The notes under the pieces are model-generated. The model saw only the letters and a program-made list of their open reading frames with translations, had not been told where the DNA came from and searched no databases. Below, in pieces: positions 45,747 through 53,979 of a stretch of 64,000 nucleotides of DNA. The stretch's first letter is position 1. Each line of letters opens with the position of its first letter. The position numbers and the translations under genes were made by a program. Origin of the DNA: WHSW01 sp963729075. Lineage in GTDB: Bacteria; Actinomycetota; Thermoleophilia; Solirubrobacterales; 70-9. The stretch spans positions 461,724 through 525,723 of the forward strand of contig CAVSMU010000010.1 of the NCBI GenBank assembly GCA_963729075.1, read 5' to 3'.

Positions 45747-46769
45747 CGTCTCCTTGGCCGCTCGCAGTCTCCCGCGAGCCGGTCGGCGTCCTCGTCGCCG
45801 CGCCTGACCAGGACCTTGTCCTCACCGGGCCCGCAGTCGACCTTGTCGACCTCACCGCCGCGGACGTCGATGCGGTCGTCGCCGCCGCGGCCGCGGATCA
45901 CGTCCGGGCCCTTGGTGCCCTTGATCCTCTCGCCGTCGGCGCTGCCGACGATGCGCTCGCCGTGGCGCTTCGGGCACAGGTCGATGTCCTCCTTGACGCA
46001 CACGCGCAGCGCCTGGGACGGGATGTCGGTTCCGCGGGTCGCCGTGAGCTTCAGCCGACCGCTCGCCGCAGCGGTCAGCTGCGGCGGTGCCGTCGGCGCC
46101 CGTGGTCGCCTCGACCCCGCCGCCGGCGACGGTCGCCCCCGCGGCCGGCGCGCTCTGACAGGTGACCTCGAACGTGCTCGGGTCGGTCGCGCAGCCATGC
46201 TCGATCACCGAGACCGAGAAGGGCTCGCCCGGCGTCGTGCGCGCCGGAGCGATCAGCTCGAGCTCGTCCGGGTTCGGCTCCGGGAAGTTGTCCGGGGCGA
46301 GGTAGACGAGGAACTCGTCGCCGCCGGCGATCGGCTCCTGGTCGGCGCCCACCGTGAGCTCCTGGTGGTTGCGCTTCAGATACCAGAACGTTCCGGGCTG
46401 ATCGTCGACTCCGCCGATCGCGCAGATCGCGACGCCGAATCCGAACTCGTCGCTGACCGAGAGCGGGCGCAGGTCGGGGTCGGCCTCGGCTCCGGCGGCG
46501 AGCAACCCGAGCCCGTTGGGCTCCGGGAGCTCGAACGTCGAGCCGGTCCCGCCGGCGCCGCCGAAGTTGCAGTCGGCGCCGGGGTCGGTCGTGACGCTCT
46601 CGGCACCCACGAGATAGGTCGTGCCGGGGTCGAGCACCCGGGTAGGGGTCAGCACCCGCAGCTCGGCCTGAACGGTCGCGGCGCTCGCTGCGGCTGGAGC
46701 GATCGCGAGGACGCCGAAGGCGCCCAGCGCGACGAGCGCGCAGCGCGCGAGGGATACGCATGTGGTCAT
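45743..46769 (-). CDS. Secreted DUF4430-like protein with Ig-like and RTX-like tail, frameshifted
   Basis: First gene after the cobalamin riboswitch. The ATG at 46769 opens a signal peptide cut after about ASA at residue 32. A DUF4430-like domain follows, with GTFWYLKRNHQELTVGADQE and GGDEFLVYLA. An Ig-like segment then runs to EATTGADGTAA. Near 46078-46085 the frame must shift one base to continue LTAAASGRLKLTATRGTDIP, RVCVKEDIDLC, and an RTX/hemolysin-like stretch (GTKGPDVIRGRGGDDRI) to a stop at 45743. The corrected length is ~340 aa. The uncorrected frame degenerates into Arg-rich sequence. Confidence 0.75.
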
Positions 46770-46802
46770 GAAAGCCACCCTTTCCTCGAGGGACATTGTC
46801 GG

Positions 46803-46982
46803 CTGGCCGGGGCAGGTCTCCTGGCTTCCGGGCCGGCCGCCGCGCCTTCCCGAGTCGCGTCCGCGATCTCAGTGGCTGACCTCTCGGTCGTGCGACGCCG
46901 TCTGGGCCCGGTCACAGTGGCGGGACCGCGCCGGTCTCTCACCGGACTTCCCTTGACCACCGGCCGTATTTCGAGCCGCAGT
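46803..46982 (-). ncRNA. Cobalamin riboswitch
   Basis: On the minus strand the leader carries the full set of landmarks. GCCGGTGGTCAAGGGAAG is the 5' part. GGTGAGAGACCGGCGCGG and CCCGCCACTGTGACCGG form the conserved core. The B12 box AAGCCAGGAGACCTGCC is at 46827-46811. The first gene of the ECF operon starts 34 bases after the element, so B12 binding should repress transport when B12 is abundant. It is the only RNA element I recognise in the window. Confidence 0.96.
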
Positions 46983-47031
46983 CTATCCCGTGCAGCGGTC
47001 CAGGCCGGCGGTGGAACCCGCCGCGATCGGC

Positions 47032-47418
47032 TCAGGGCGAGCGCTCCTCGACCTTGCGCTGGAGCTGGTCGACCACGTCGGGCATCGCCGACTTCATCCG
47101 CGCCAGCTCCCAGTGCTCGATTTTGATGAGGCGCACCGGGGAGGTGGCGGTCACGGTCGCCGAGCGCTCCTGCTTCTCGAGCAGGCCCTGCTCGCCGAAG
47201 ACGTCGCCGGGGCCGAGATCGGCCAGATGCTCACCCTCGCGCTCGACCTTGACCGTGCCGTCCTCGATCACGTAGAAGTCGTTCGAGTACCCGCCCTCGC
47301 GGATGATCGTCTTGCCCTCGACCGCGGACTCGAGGGTCGCGAACGTCGCCACCTTGGCGAGCGCCTCTTCCGGCACGTCGGCGAACAAGGGTGTGTTCTT
47401 CAGCGCGCTTACGTCCAC
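47032..47418 (-). CDS. Cyclic-nucleotide-binding-domain protein
   Basis: A 128 aa single cNMP-binding domain of the CAP/PKA-R type, with no DNA-binding helix. The GTG at 47418 has GGAGGAG upstream. It reads LKNTPLFADVPEEALAKVA, and the phosphate-binding cassette is PGDVFGEQGLLEKQERSATV. It may act as a small cyclic-nucleotide sensor or a pseudo-sensor. It lies between the esterase gene (33 bases upstream) and the riboswitch. Confidence 0.88.
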   Translation of the reverse strand: MDVSALKNTPLFADVPEEALAKVATFATLESAVEGKTIIREGGYSNDFYVIEDGTVKVEREGEHLADLGPGDVFGEQGLLEKQERSATVTATSPVRLIKIEHWELARMKSAMPDVVDQLQRKVEERSP

Positions 47419-47450
47419 AGGTCTCCTCCGCTCGGGTTTGCCGCCGCAAC

Positions 47451-48632
47451 CTAACCGATCGCCTGCAGCCGCGCCGCGTTCGAAGCCTCGGCGCGAATCG
47501 TCGCCAAGAAGCGCTCGATGGTCTCCACCACGCGCGCCGTGCGCACCGACGGCACGATGTCGAAGGCGTGCTCGGCCCCGGCCAACTCCGCGTATAGCAC
47601 CGGGCTCTCGGATGCTCGCCGCAGCTCGGCGACGAACCGGCGGGCGTCGGCGACCGGAACCAGGGTGTCGGACTCGCCGTGGATGACCAGGAACGGGGGC
47701 GCGTCGGCGCGCACGCGGTGCGTGGGCGAGGCGGCACGGAAGCGCTCCGGCTCGTCCGCGAAGCGCGTCTTGAACACGTTGCGCTCGAGCACCCACTGGC
47801 GCAGCTCGGGGTAGTAGATCGTCTCGGGGTCGGTGAGGTCGTACACCCCGTAGAAGGGGATCGCGGCGGCGACCGACGTGTCGGCGTCCTCGAACCCGGG
47901 CTGGAGCTCCGGATCGTCGGCGGTCAGGGCTGCGAGCGCGCAGAGGTGGCCGCCCGCCGAGCCCCCGGTGATGCACACGAGGCCGGGATCTGCGCCGTAT
48001 TCGCCGGCGTTGTCGCGGACCCAGGCAAGGGCGCGCTTGACGTCGACGACGTGGTCGGGGAACGTCGCCCGCGGGCTCAAGCGGTAGTCGGCGTTGAAGC
48101 CGACCCAGCCGTGATTGGCCAGGTGGTTGAGCAGCGGGATTCCCTGCTCGCGGCGGCTGCCGGCGATCCAGCCGCCGCCGTGCACCTGGAGGATCGCGGG
48201 GCGCGGCTGTGCCCCCGGCGGCTCGGCCGGCATGTAGACGTCGAGGCGCAGCGGCCGGCCGCCGTGGCGGGCGTACTCGATCCCGCGCAGCCGGCGAACG
48301 CCGCGCGGCCACAGCATCAGGGGCGGGACCAGGAGGTGGCTGATCGGAAATCGCGAGCGCCGCGCGTCGGCGGGCGGCTCCAGCTCGGCGAGCGCGTCGC
48401 GCACCCCGCGGGCGCTGGCGAATGCCTGCCATGCGAACCGCACCAGCGCGATCATCGCCACTGCCAGCAGCACGACCGCCACGACGCCGAGCCAGCCGCC
48501 GAGCGCCCCGAGCCAGACGGCGAGCGCGAGCGCGACACCGGCGGCGAGCGCGAGCGCCCACGGGAACTCGCGCACCGTCGAGCGCGCCATCCAACGCAGG
48601 AGGCGAATCCGCAGGGCGAGCGGCGGGCGCAT
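47451..48632 (-). CDS. Membrane-anchored alpha/beta-hydrolase (HSL-type esterase)
   Basis: About 393 aa from ATG 48632. The frame is open to 48710, but that part overlaps TetR. Two N-terminal membrane helices (WALALAAGVALALAVWLGAL and VVAVVLLAVAMIALV) precede the hydrolase domain. The domain has the oxyanion HGGGW, nucleophile GGSAGG, Asp in HGESDTLVP and His in GAEHAFD. This is the hormone-sensitive-lipase/carboxylesterase type; the substrate is unknown. It is downstream of the TetR-R2 pair. Confidence 0.85.
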   Translation of the reverse strand: MRPPLALRIRLLRWMARSTVREFPWALALAAGVALALAVWLGALGGWLGVVAVVLLAVAMIALVRFAWQAFASARGVRDALAELEPPADARRSRFPISHLLVPPLMLWPRGVRRLRGIEYARHGGRPLRLDVYMPAEPPGAQPRPAILQVHGGGWIAGSRREQGIPLLNHLANHGWVGFNADYRLSPRATFPDHVVDVKRALAWVRDNAGEYGADPGLVCITGGSAGGHLCALAALTADDPELQPGFEDADTSVAAAIPFYGVYDLTDPETIYYPELRQWVLERNVFKTRFADEPERFRAASPTHRVRADAPPFLVIHGESDTLVPVADARRFVAELRRASESPVLYAELAGAEHAFDIVPSVRTARVVETIERFLATIRAEASNAARLQAIG

Positions 48633-48672
48633 CCGCCGTGCCTTTCGCACCAGCTTCAGCAAGCCAGGGAGC

Positions 48673-49317
48673 CTAGTCGGGCGGTGGTGGCTTCCTCGAG
48701 GTGCCGGCAACGACCGTGCTCGCCGATTCGACGAAGAGCTCGCGCGCTCGCCTCAGCTCGGCGGTCTCGCCGCGATCGAGGCGCTCGAGCGAGAGCCCCT
48801 CGAGCCCGGCGACCAGATAGACGATGATCGGGTCGAGGTCGCGCTCGGTGGGACCGTCGGCGAGCCCCCGCAGGAGCTCGCGAAGGACCGCCCGATGGCC
48901 CTCCTTCATCTCCCTCATGATCTCGCCCACCCGCTGCTCGACCACCGATTGCGAGGCGAGGTCGAAATAGACCCGTTGCAGGCCCTCGTCGCGATCGAGC
49001 GCCCGCCAGACCCCGTCGGCGAGCCCGCGGACGAGCTCCCGGGCGGTGCTCGGCTCGCCGACGCCGGCGAGCACCTCCTCGGTGATCGCCTCCGAGACCC
49101 GCCGCGCGACCGCCGCGACCAGTCCCTGCTTCGAGCCGAAGTGGTAGGCGATCAGGGCCTTGTTCTGGCCCGACGCGGCGGCGACCTTGGCGGTCGTCAG
49201 ACCGGCGTAGCCGTCGCGCTTCAGTACCTCGTAGGCGGCGGCGAGGATCCGGTCGGGGGCATCCGAGCGCGGGCGGCCAGGGCCGCGCCGCGCCGGCGCC
49301 TCGGCGACGCCGCTCAA
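48673..49317 (-). CDS. TetR-family transcriptional regulator
   Basis: 214 aa. The N-terminal helix-turn-helix is PDRILAAAYEVLKRDGYAGL and ALIAYHFGSKQGL, after a basic RRGPGRPR. The C-terminal ligand domain ends with LVAGLEGLSLERLDRG. The start overlaps the stop of the R2-like oxidase by four bases. The two genes therefore share the promoter at 50342-50370, whose spacer holds an imperfect palindrome suited to TetR binding. Confidence 0.92.
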   Translation of the reverse strand: MSGVAEAPARRGPGRPRSDAPDRILAAAYEVLKRDGYAGLTTAKVAAASGQNKALIAYHFGSKQGLVAAVARRVSEAITEEVLAGVGEPSTARELVRGLADGVWRALDRDEGLQRVYFDLASQSVVEQRVGEIMREMKEGHRAVLRELLRGLADGPTERDLDPIIVYLVAGLEGLSLERLDRGETAELRRARELFVESASTVVAGTSRKPPPPD

Positions 49318-50300
49318 GCGGTGGCTCCGGCGGCGCTCGGCTCCATCCCCATCGCCGCGAGCTTTTTCGACAGCGACTTCATGGCGTACTCGAACACCTC
49401 CTTCGAGTGGTAGAAGGGCGTCTCGAAGTCGTAGCGGTCCTCGACCCAGTCGGGGGCGAAGGCGAGCACCCCCACCGGGAGCGTCTCCTGCAGCGTCTGC
49501 TGGACGACCTGCTTGTAGCGGTCGTCCGACTTGATCGCATCGGCGAGGAACTTGACCCCGAAGCCGACATGGCGCGACTCGTCGCGGTTCACGTGGGTGA
49601 AGCCGTCTCGGAAGCCCGGCAGCCTGTCCATCTCCTTCAGGCTCCGCAGGATGAAGCGGGCGCCCGTGAGAGCGAGGGTGCCCTCGATCACGATCATGTA
49701 GACGGTGATCCCGCGCACCAGCGCTTCCATGTCCGAGGGATCGTTGCGCAGCGTCTCGGCGCAGTCATGGAGGATGCCGTCGAACAGCTGCTTGAAATCG
49801 TCGTTGATGTTCACGCGCTGCTCGGAGAGGTTGGCGGCGATCGTTTGCGCGTCGGAGCCGAGCACCTCGCGGAAGAAGCGATCGAAGAAGACGCAGTGGC
49901 GGGCCTCATCGGCGATCTGCGAGGCGAGGAAGATCCGCTGATCGTCGCTCGGCGCCGCGATCGCGAACGGCAGCAGCTCCGTGGTCACCCGCTCCTCGCC
50001 GACGAAGAACTGGGAGAGGCCGAAGAGCATGAAGCGCCGCTCCTCCTCTGTCCAGGTCTTGCCGTCGTTCCACTCCTCGGCGTCGACGGTGAAGTCGAAG
50101 GTCTCCGAGCTCCAGCCCTGGTTCTCCCAGCGCGAGATCAGCTTCTTGTAGGAGGGCGCCGCCTCGACGATTCGATCGAGATGAGCCATCACGCGGTCGA
50201 TGTCGCCGTCGAGCAGAACGTCCAGCGCGCTCCAATCCTCATCGCCGTTCGGGCTGCGCGTCGCGATGTCGCCGTTCACGCTGCCGTTGCCGATCGCCAT
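49314..50300 (-). CDS. R2-like di-metal oxidase (ribonucleotide reductase beta/R2lox family)
   Basis: 328 aa ferritin-like four-helix protein. Expected metal ligands are visible: GEER (E102/E103), DEARH (E132, H135), VIEG (E206) and DESRH (E241, H244). Proteins of this type are either class I ribonucleotide reductase beta subunits or R2-like ligand-binding oxidases. The absence of an alpha subunit here and the TetR partner favour the ligand-binding oxidase. A good GAGGAGG lies upstream of the ATG. Confidence 0.85.
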   Translation of the reverse strand: MAIGNGSVNGDIATRSPNGDEDWSALDVLLDGDIDRVMAHLDRIVEAAPSYKKLISRWENQGWSSETFDFTVDAEEWNDGKTWTEEERRFMLFGLSQFFVGEERVTTELLPFAIAAPSDDQRIFLASQIADEARHCVFFDRFFREVLGSDAQTIAANLSEQRVNINDDFKQLFDGILHDCAETLRNDPSDMEALVRGITVYMIVIEGTLALTGARFILRSLKEMDRLPGFRDGFTHVNRDESRHVGFGVKFLADAIKSDDRYKQVVQQTLQETLPVGVLAFAPDWVEDRYDFETPFYHSKEVFEYAMKSLSKKLAAMGMEPSAAGATA

Positions 50301-50341
50301 CGGAGCCCTCCTCGGGGGTCGCCGTCGTTCTGCGCGGCGAA

Positions 50342-50370
50342 TTATTACCCGATCGTTTAGTTAATGTCAA
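50342..50370 (-). promoter_or_regulatory. Canonical promoter and putative TetR operator before the R2-like gene
   Basis: Minus strand: TTGACA (50370-50365), a 17-base spacer, then TAATAA(T) (50347-50341). The spacer contains an imperfect palindrome centred on CGATCG (50350-50355) with flanks ACTAAA and GGTAAT. A transcript would start near 50335, about 35 bases before the R2-like gene. The AT-rich block stands out from its GC-rich surroundings. Confidence 0.75.
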
Positions 50371-50445
50371 GCGGCGCGGCGCGCAGGGCCCGCCCGCCCG
50401 GGCGAATCGTGCGGATCGGCGCCCACCCCCCGGGCGCGATGCCAC

Positions 50446-51315
50446 TCAGTTCGTGGATGCCGAGATCGCCGGCTCGGGCTCGGACTCCGGCTCCGGCTCC
50501 TCCGCCCGATCCTTGGCGGCGGCGCCGAGCCCGGCCGCACCGAGCGCGTGGAAGCCGCCGTCGGCGTGCAGCACCTCGCCGCTGATCGCCGCCGCCCAGT
50601 CGGAGAGCAGGAAGCAGACGGCGCGCGCCACCGGCGTCGGGTCGCTCTGGTCCCATCCCAGGGGAGCGCCCCGCTGCCAGGCGCCGGCCAACTCGTCGAA
50701 GCCGGGGATGCCGCCCGCGGCCGCAGTCTCGATCGGGCCGGCGGAGAGCAGGTTGACACGGATGCCGCGCGGTCCCAGGTCGCGCGCCAGATAGCGCGCG
50801 GTCGACTCGAGGGCCGCCTTGGCGACACCCATCCAGTCATAGACGGGCCAGGCGACGGAGGCATCGAAGTCGAGGCCGACGATCCCGCCGCCGCCGTCGC
50901 GCTCGAGCAGCGGCGCCAGATGGCGGCCGAGGGCCTGCAGCGAGTAGGCGCTCGTACGGAAGGCCTCGATGGCGCTCTCGGCCGGGGTGTGCAGGAACTG
51001 GCCGCCCAGCGCGTCGGCGGGCGCGTAGGCGATCGCGTGCAGGACTCCGTCCAGCGATCCCCAGCGGGAGTCGAGATCGGCGGCGACCGCCGCGAGGTCG
51101 CTCTCGTCGTTGACGTCGAGCTCGAGCACGTCGGCCGTCTCCGGCAGCCGGGCCGCGGCGCGCTCTGTCATGCGGCGCGTTCGCCCGAAGCCGGTGAGCA
51201 CGACCTCGGCGCCGGCGCGCTGCGCCTCCTCGGCGACGGCGAAGGCGATGCTCTTGCGGGTGATCACCCCGGTGAGCAGCAGGCGCTTGCCCTCGAGCAA
51301 CGGCGACGTGGCCAC
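50446..51315 (-). CDS. fabI: Enoyl-ACP reductase, FabI/InhA type
   Basis: Last reductive step of fatty-acid elongation. The GTG at 51315 overlaps the preceding stop (TAGTG) and starts ATSPLLEGKRLLLTGVI. The FabI-type glycine pattern is loose (GVITRKSIAFAVA). The catalytic Tyr/Lys pair lies in VYDWMGVAKAAL. It is 289 aa, longer than typical through an acidic tail (EEPEPESEPEPAIS). It is the last gene of the fatty-acid operon. Confidence 0.92.
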   Translation of the reverse strand: MATSPLLEGKRLLLTGVITRKSIAFAVAEEAQRAGAEVVLTGFGRTRRMTERAAARLPETADVLELDVNDESDLAAVAADLDSRWGSLDGVLHAIAYAPADALGGQFLHTPAESAIEAFRTSAYSLQALGRHLAPLLERDGGGGIVGLDFDASVAWPVYDWMGVAKAALESTARYLARDLGPRGIRVNLLSAGPIETAAAGGIPGFDELAGAWQRGAPLGWDQSDPTPVARAVCFLLSDWAAAISGEVLHADGGFHALGAAGLGAAAKDRAEEPEPESEPEPAISASTN

Positions 51316-51884
51316 TAGACCAGCACCCGCCCATCCGCGCACGGGGAGAGCTCGGCGGTCTCGGTGCTGGAGGCCCTTGTCTCCGCCTTCGAGCTGTTCG
51401 CACTCCCGGCCTGAGCGCCGTTCGCGCTGGAGGCCTCGGAGGGCGCCCGCCGCCACAGCGCCTCGAGCGAGGCGCGGGCGACCAGCTTGCCGTCGCCGTC
51501 GCGAACGCGAAGCGCGAGCTCTACCAGGCCGTGGCCCGGATCCAGGGGCTGCAGGCCCGCGATCTCGGCCTCAACCGAGATCGTGCAGCCGATCGGGACC
51601 GGGCGCTTGAACACGACGTTGCGCAGCCCCCGCAGCGCGACGACGCGCTCGGGATCGATCGGCAACAGGCCCACGCTGTAGGAGAGCACCAGCATCCCGT
51701 GAGCGATGCGCTCGCCGAACGGGCTCGCGGCGGCCCATTCCGCATCGGCGTGCTGGGGATGCCAGTCTCCGGTCAGGGCCGAGAAGGAGACCAGGTCGGT
51801 CTCGGTGATCGTGCGCCCACGCGTGACCACGCGCGTCCCGACCTCGAGGCGGTCGAAGTCGACGGTGAGGGGTTCCGTGCTCAT
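51315..51884 (-). CDS. MaoC-like hot-dog (3-hydroxyacyl) dehydratase
   Basis: 189 aa. The hydratase-2/MaoC signature SALTGDWHPQHADAEWAAAS carries the catalytic Asp and His, followed by IAHGMLVLSYSVGLL. The C-terminal 45 residues are a Ser/Ala-rich tail. No fabZ is present in the operon, so this gene is the candidate for the 3-hydroxyacyl-ACP dehydratase, as HadB-type proteins are in mycobacteria. It lies between a GDSL hydrolase and fabI with overlaps on both sides. Confidence 0.86.
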   Translation of the reverse strand: MSTEPLTVDFDRLEVGTRVVTRGRTITETDLVSFSALTGDWHPQHADAEWAAASPFGERIAHGMLVLSYSVGLLPIDPERVVALRGLRNVVFKRPVPIGCTISVEAEIAGLQPLDPGHGLVELALRVRDGDGKLVARASLEALWRRAPSEASSANGAQAGSANSSKAETRASSTETAELSPCADGRVLV

Positions 51885-52555
51885 GGGCGCTCCTTCGGGT
51901 CGAGGCTCGGGTCGAGGCCGAGCAGCCGGGCGAACCCGACCGCGGCCCGCTCGTGACCGAGCGGCGATGGGTGCAGGCCGTCCGCGACGAAGTTCTCTTC
52001 GTCTGAGAGGCCGGGGTGTCCGGCGACCTCGAGGCAGGGGATCTCGTGAGCCTCGGCGACAGTGCGCGTGGCGGCATTGAAGCGGGCGATGCCGCGCTCG
52101 ACGCGCCGGCGGGTGCGCGGGCCCAGCTCGAGGAAGTCCCAGCGCTCGGGCGCGGTCGCGGTCACGATCCGTATCGCCGGTAGCGCCTCGCGCAGGCGGC
52201 GGACGATCCCGGCGAGCCGACGGCTGTAGGCGTGGGCGTCCGGGCGCACCGAGAGGAGCACGTCGTTGGCGCCGCAGACGACCGTGACCAGGTCGGGCTC
52301 GAGCTGCAGGGCCGGGCCGAGCTGGCCGAGCACGTCGGCGCTGGTCGCCCCCTCGAAGGCGAGGTTGCGGTAGGCGAAGTCCGGGTTGCCGTCAGCGAGC
52401 CGGGCGGCGAGCCGGTCGGCCCAGCTCTCGCCGGGATCGCAGCCGGTGCCGGCGGTGAAGCTGTCCCCGAGGGCGGCGTAGGAACGGATCGGCTCCTCCT
52501 CCGTGCTGGGCATGAGCACCCTGGCAATCTCCGCGTACGGATCGAGCGCGGTCAT
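51881..52555 (-). CDS. SGNH/GDSL-family hydrolase
   Basis: 224 aa. Block I is ALGDSFTAGTGCDPGE (nucleophile Ser), block III is VVCGANDVLLS (Asn) and block V is DGLHPSPLGHE (Asp, His). There is no signal peptide, so it acts in the cytoplasm. A TesA-like thioesterase or lipase role is plausible inside a fatty-acid operon. The ATG 52555 overlaps the carboxyltransferase stop (ATGA), which sets the start. An upstream ATG at 52582 is less likely. Confidence 0.86.
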   Translation of the reverse strand: MTALDPYAEIARVLMPSTEEEPIRSYAALGDSFTAGTGCDPGESWADRLAARLADGNPDFAYRNLAFEGATSADVLGQLGPALQLEPDLVTVVCGANDVLLSVRPDAHAYSRRLAGIVRRLREALPAIRIVTATAPERWDFLELGPRTRRRVERGIARFNAATRTVAEAHEIPCLEVAGHPGLSDEENFVADGLHPSPLGHERAAVGFARLLGLDPSLDPKERP

Positions 52556-53979
52556 CGGCCCTCCATCGCCGTGAGCGCCCACGCGAGCCGGTCATGGGTC
52601 TCGCGCGGGTCGATCACCTCATCGACGAACCCGCTCGCCGCCGCCGCGTCCGCGGTCAGGTGCTCGGCGGCGTAGGCGCTGGTGAGCTCCTCCGCCAGGT
52701 CGGGCGCGTCGTTCTCGGCGAGCTTTCGCCGGTGCACGATGCCGACCGCCTGGCCGGCGGCCATGATCCCGATCTCGGCCCGCGGCCAGGCGAAGACCAT
52801 GTCCGCGCCGAGGTCCTTGGAGTTCATGGTGATCACCGCGCCGCCGTAGGCCTTGCGCAGGACGACGGTGAGGCGGGGCACGTCGGCGCCCGCGAAGGCG
52901 CGCAGCAGCGAGGCCCCGTGGCGGATCACTCCCGCCGACTCCTGGCGACGACCGGGCATGAAGCCGGGCGTGTCGACGAGCACGATCAGCGGCAGGCGGA
53001 AGCGGTTGCAGGCCGAGACGAACAGCGCCGCCTTCTCGGCCGCGACCGCGTCGATCACGCCCCCGAGGTACCGGGGCTGATTGGCGATCACGCCGACGGG
53101 CCGGCCGTCGATCCGCGCCATCGCGGTGACCATGTTTCGCGCCCACCGGTCGGAGAGCTCGAGATAGTCACCGCCGTCGACCAGCGACTCGATCACGTCG
53201 CGAACGTCATAGACGCGCCGTCCGTCGGTCGGCACCGGCTCCGACGGATCGGCCTCCGACGGCGCCGGGCACGCGAGCGGCGCGTGCTCGCCCAGCGCAT
53301 CCGGCAGGTGGGCGATCAGCTCGCGCGCCCTCCGGGCCCCGTCGCGCTCGTCGGCAGCCACGAGCTGGCAGACCCCGTTGCGCTCGTGCACGTGCGGGCC
53401 ACCGAGCTCCTCCATCGAGACGTCCTCGCCGAGCGCCTCGCGAACCACCTTCGGTCCGGTGAGGAACATCCGCGCCCGCTCGGTCATGATCACGAAGTCG
53501 GTCAGCGCCGGCGAGTAGGCCCCGCCGCCGGCGGATACCCCGCTGACGATCGTGATCTGCGGCACGACGCCGGCCAGCGCGACGCTCTCGCGGAAGATCC
53601 GTGCGTAACCGGCAAGCGAAGCATGGCCCTCCTGCAGCCGAGCGCCGCCGGACTCGACGAAGCCGACCACCGGCGCGCGCGCCTGGCCGGCGAGCCGCAT
53701 GACGCGGACGATGGTCTCGGCGTGGGTCTCGCCCAGCGAGCCGCCCATGAAGCCCGGGTCCTGCGAGTAGCAGAACACGGGACGGCGACCGACGGTGCCG
53801 GCGCCGGCGAGCACGCCGTCCCCGGGCAGGGCGCGATCACCGGCGCGCGGCGAGACGACGCCCGAGCGCAGGGGGCGAAACGAACCGGGGTCGCAGAGCG
53901 CCTCGAGCCGCTCGAGCGGTGGCAGGCGCTCCTCGCGGGCGGAATCCGAGCGGGTGCGTGGTGCGGCTGCGACGGTCAT
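52552..53979 (-). CDS. Acyl-CoA carboxylase carboxyltransferase subunit (AccD/PccB type)
   Basis: 475 aa with both carboxyltransferase half-domains in one chain. The N-terminal CoA-side half has VGFVESGGARLQEG and VSGVSAGGGAYSPALTDF. The C-terminal biotin-side half has VLVDTPGFMPGRRQE and LRKAYGGAVITM. In actinobacteria such subunits, with a biotinylated alpha subunit, make malonyl-CoA or other acyl-CoA derivatives. The position inside the fab operon points to malonyl-CoA. ATG 53979 overlaps the fabF stop. Confidence 0.92.
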   Translation of the reverse strand: MTVAAAPRTRSDSAREERLPPLERLEALCDPGSFRPLRSGVVSPRAGDRALPGDGVLAGAGTVGRRPVFCYSQDPGFMGGSLGETHAETIVRVMRLAGQARAPVVGFVESGGARLQEGHASLAGYARIFRESVALAGVVPQITIVSGVSAGGGAYSPALTDFVIMTERARMFLTGPKVVREALGEDVSMEELGGPHVHERNGVCQLVAADERDGARRARELIAHLPDALGEHAPLACPAPSEADPSEPVPTDGRRVYDVRDVIESLVDGGDYLELSDRWARNMVTAMARIDGRPVGVIANQPRYLGGVIDAVAAEKAALFVSACNRFRLPLIVLVDTPGFMPGRRQESAGVIRHGASLLRAFAGADVPRLTVVLRKAYGGAVITMNSKDLGADMVFAWPRAEIGIMAAGQAVGIVHRRKLAENDAPDLAEELTSAYAAEHLTADAAAASGFVDEVIDPRETHDRLAWALTAMEGR

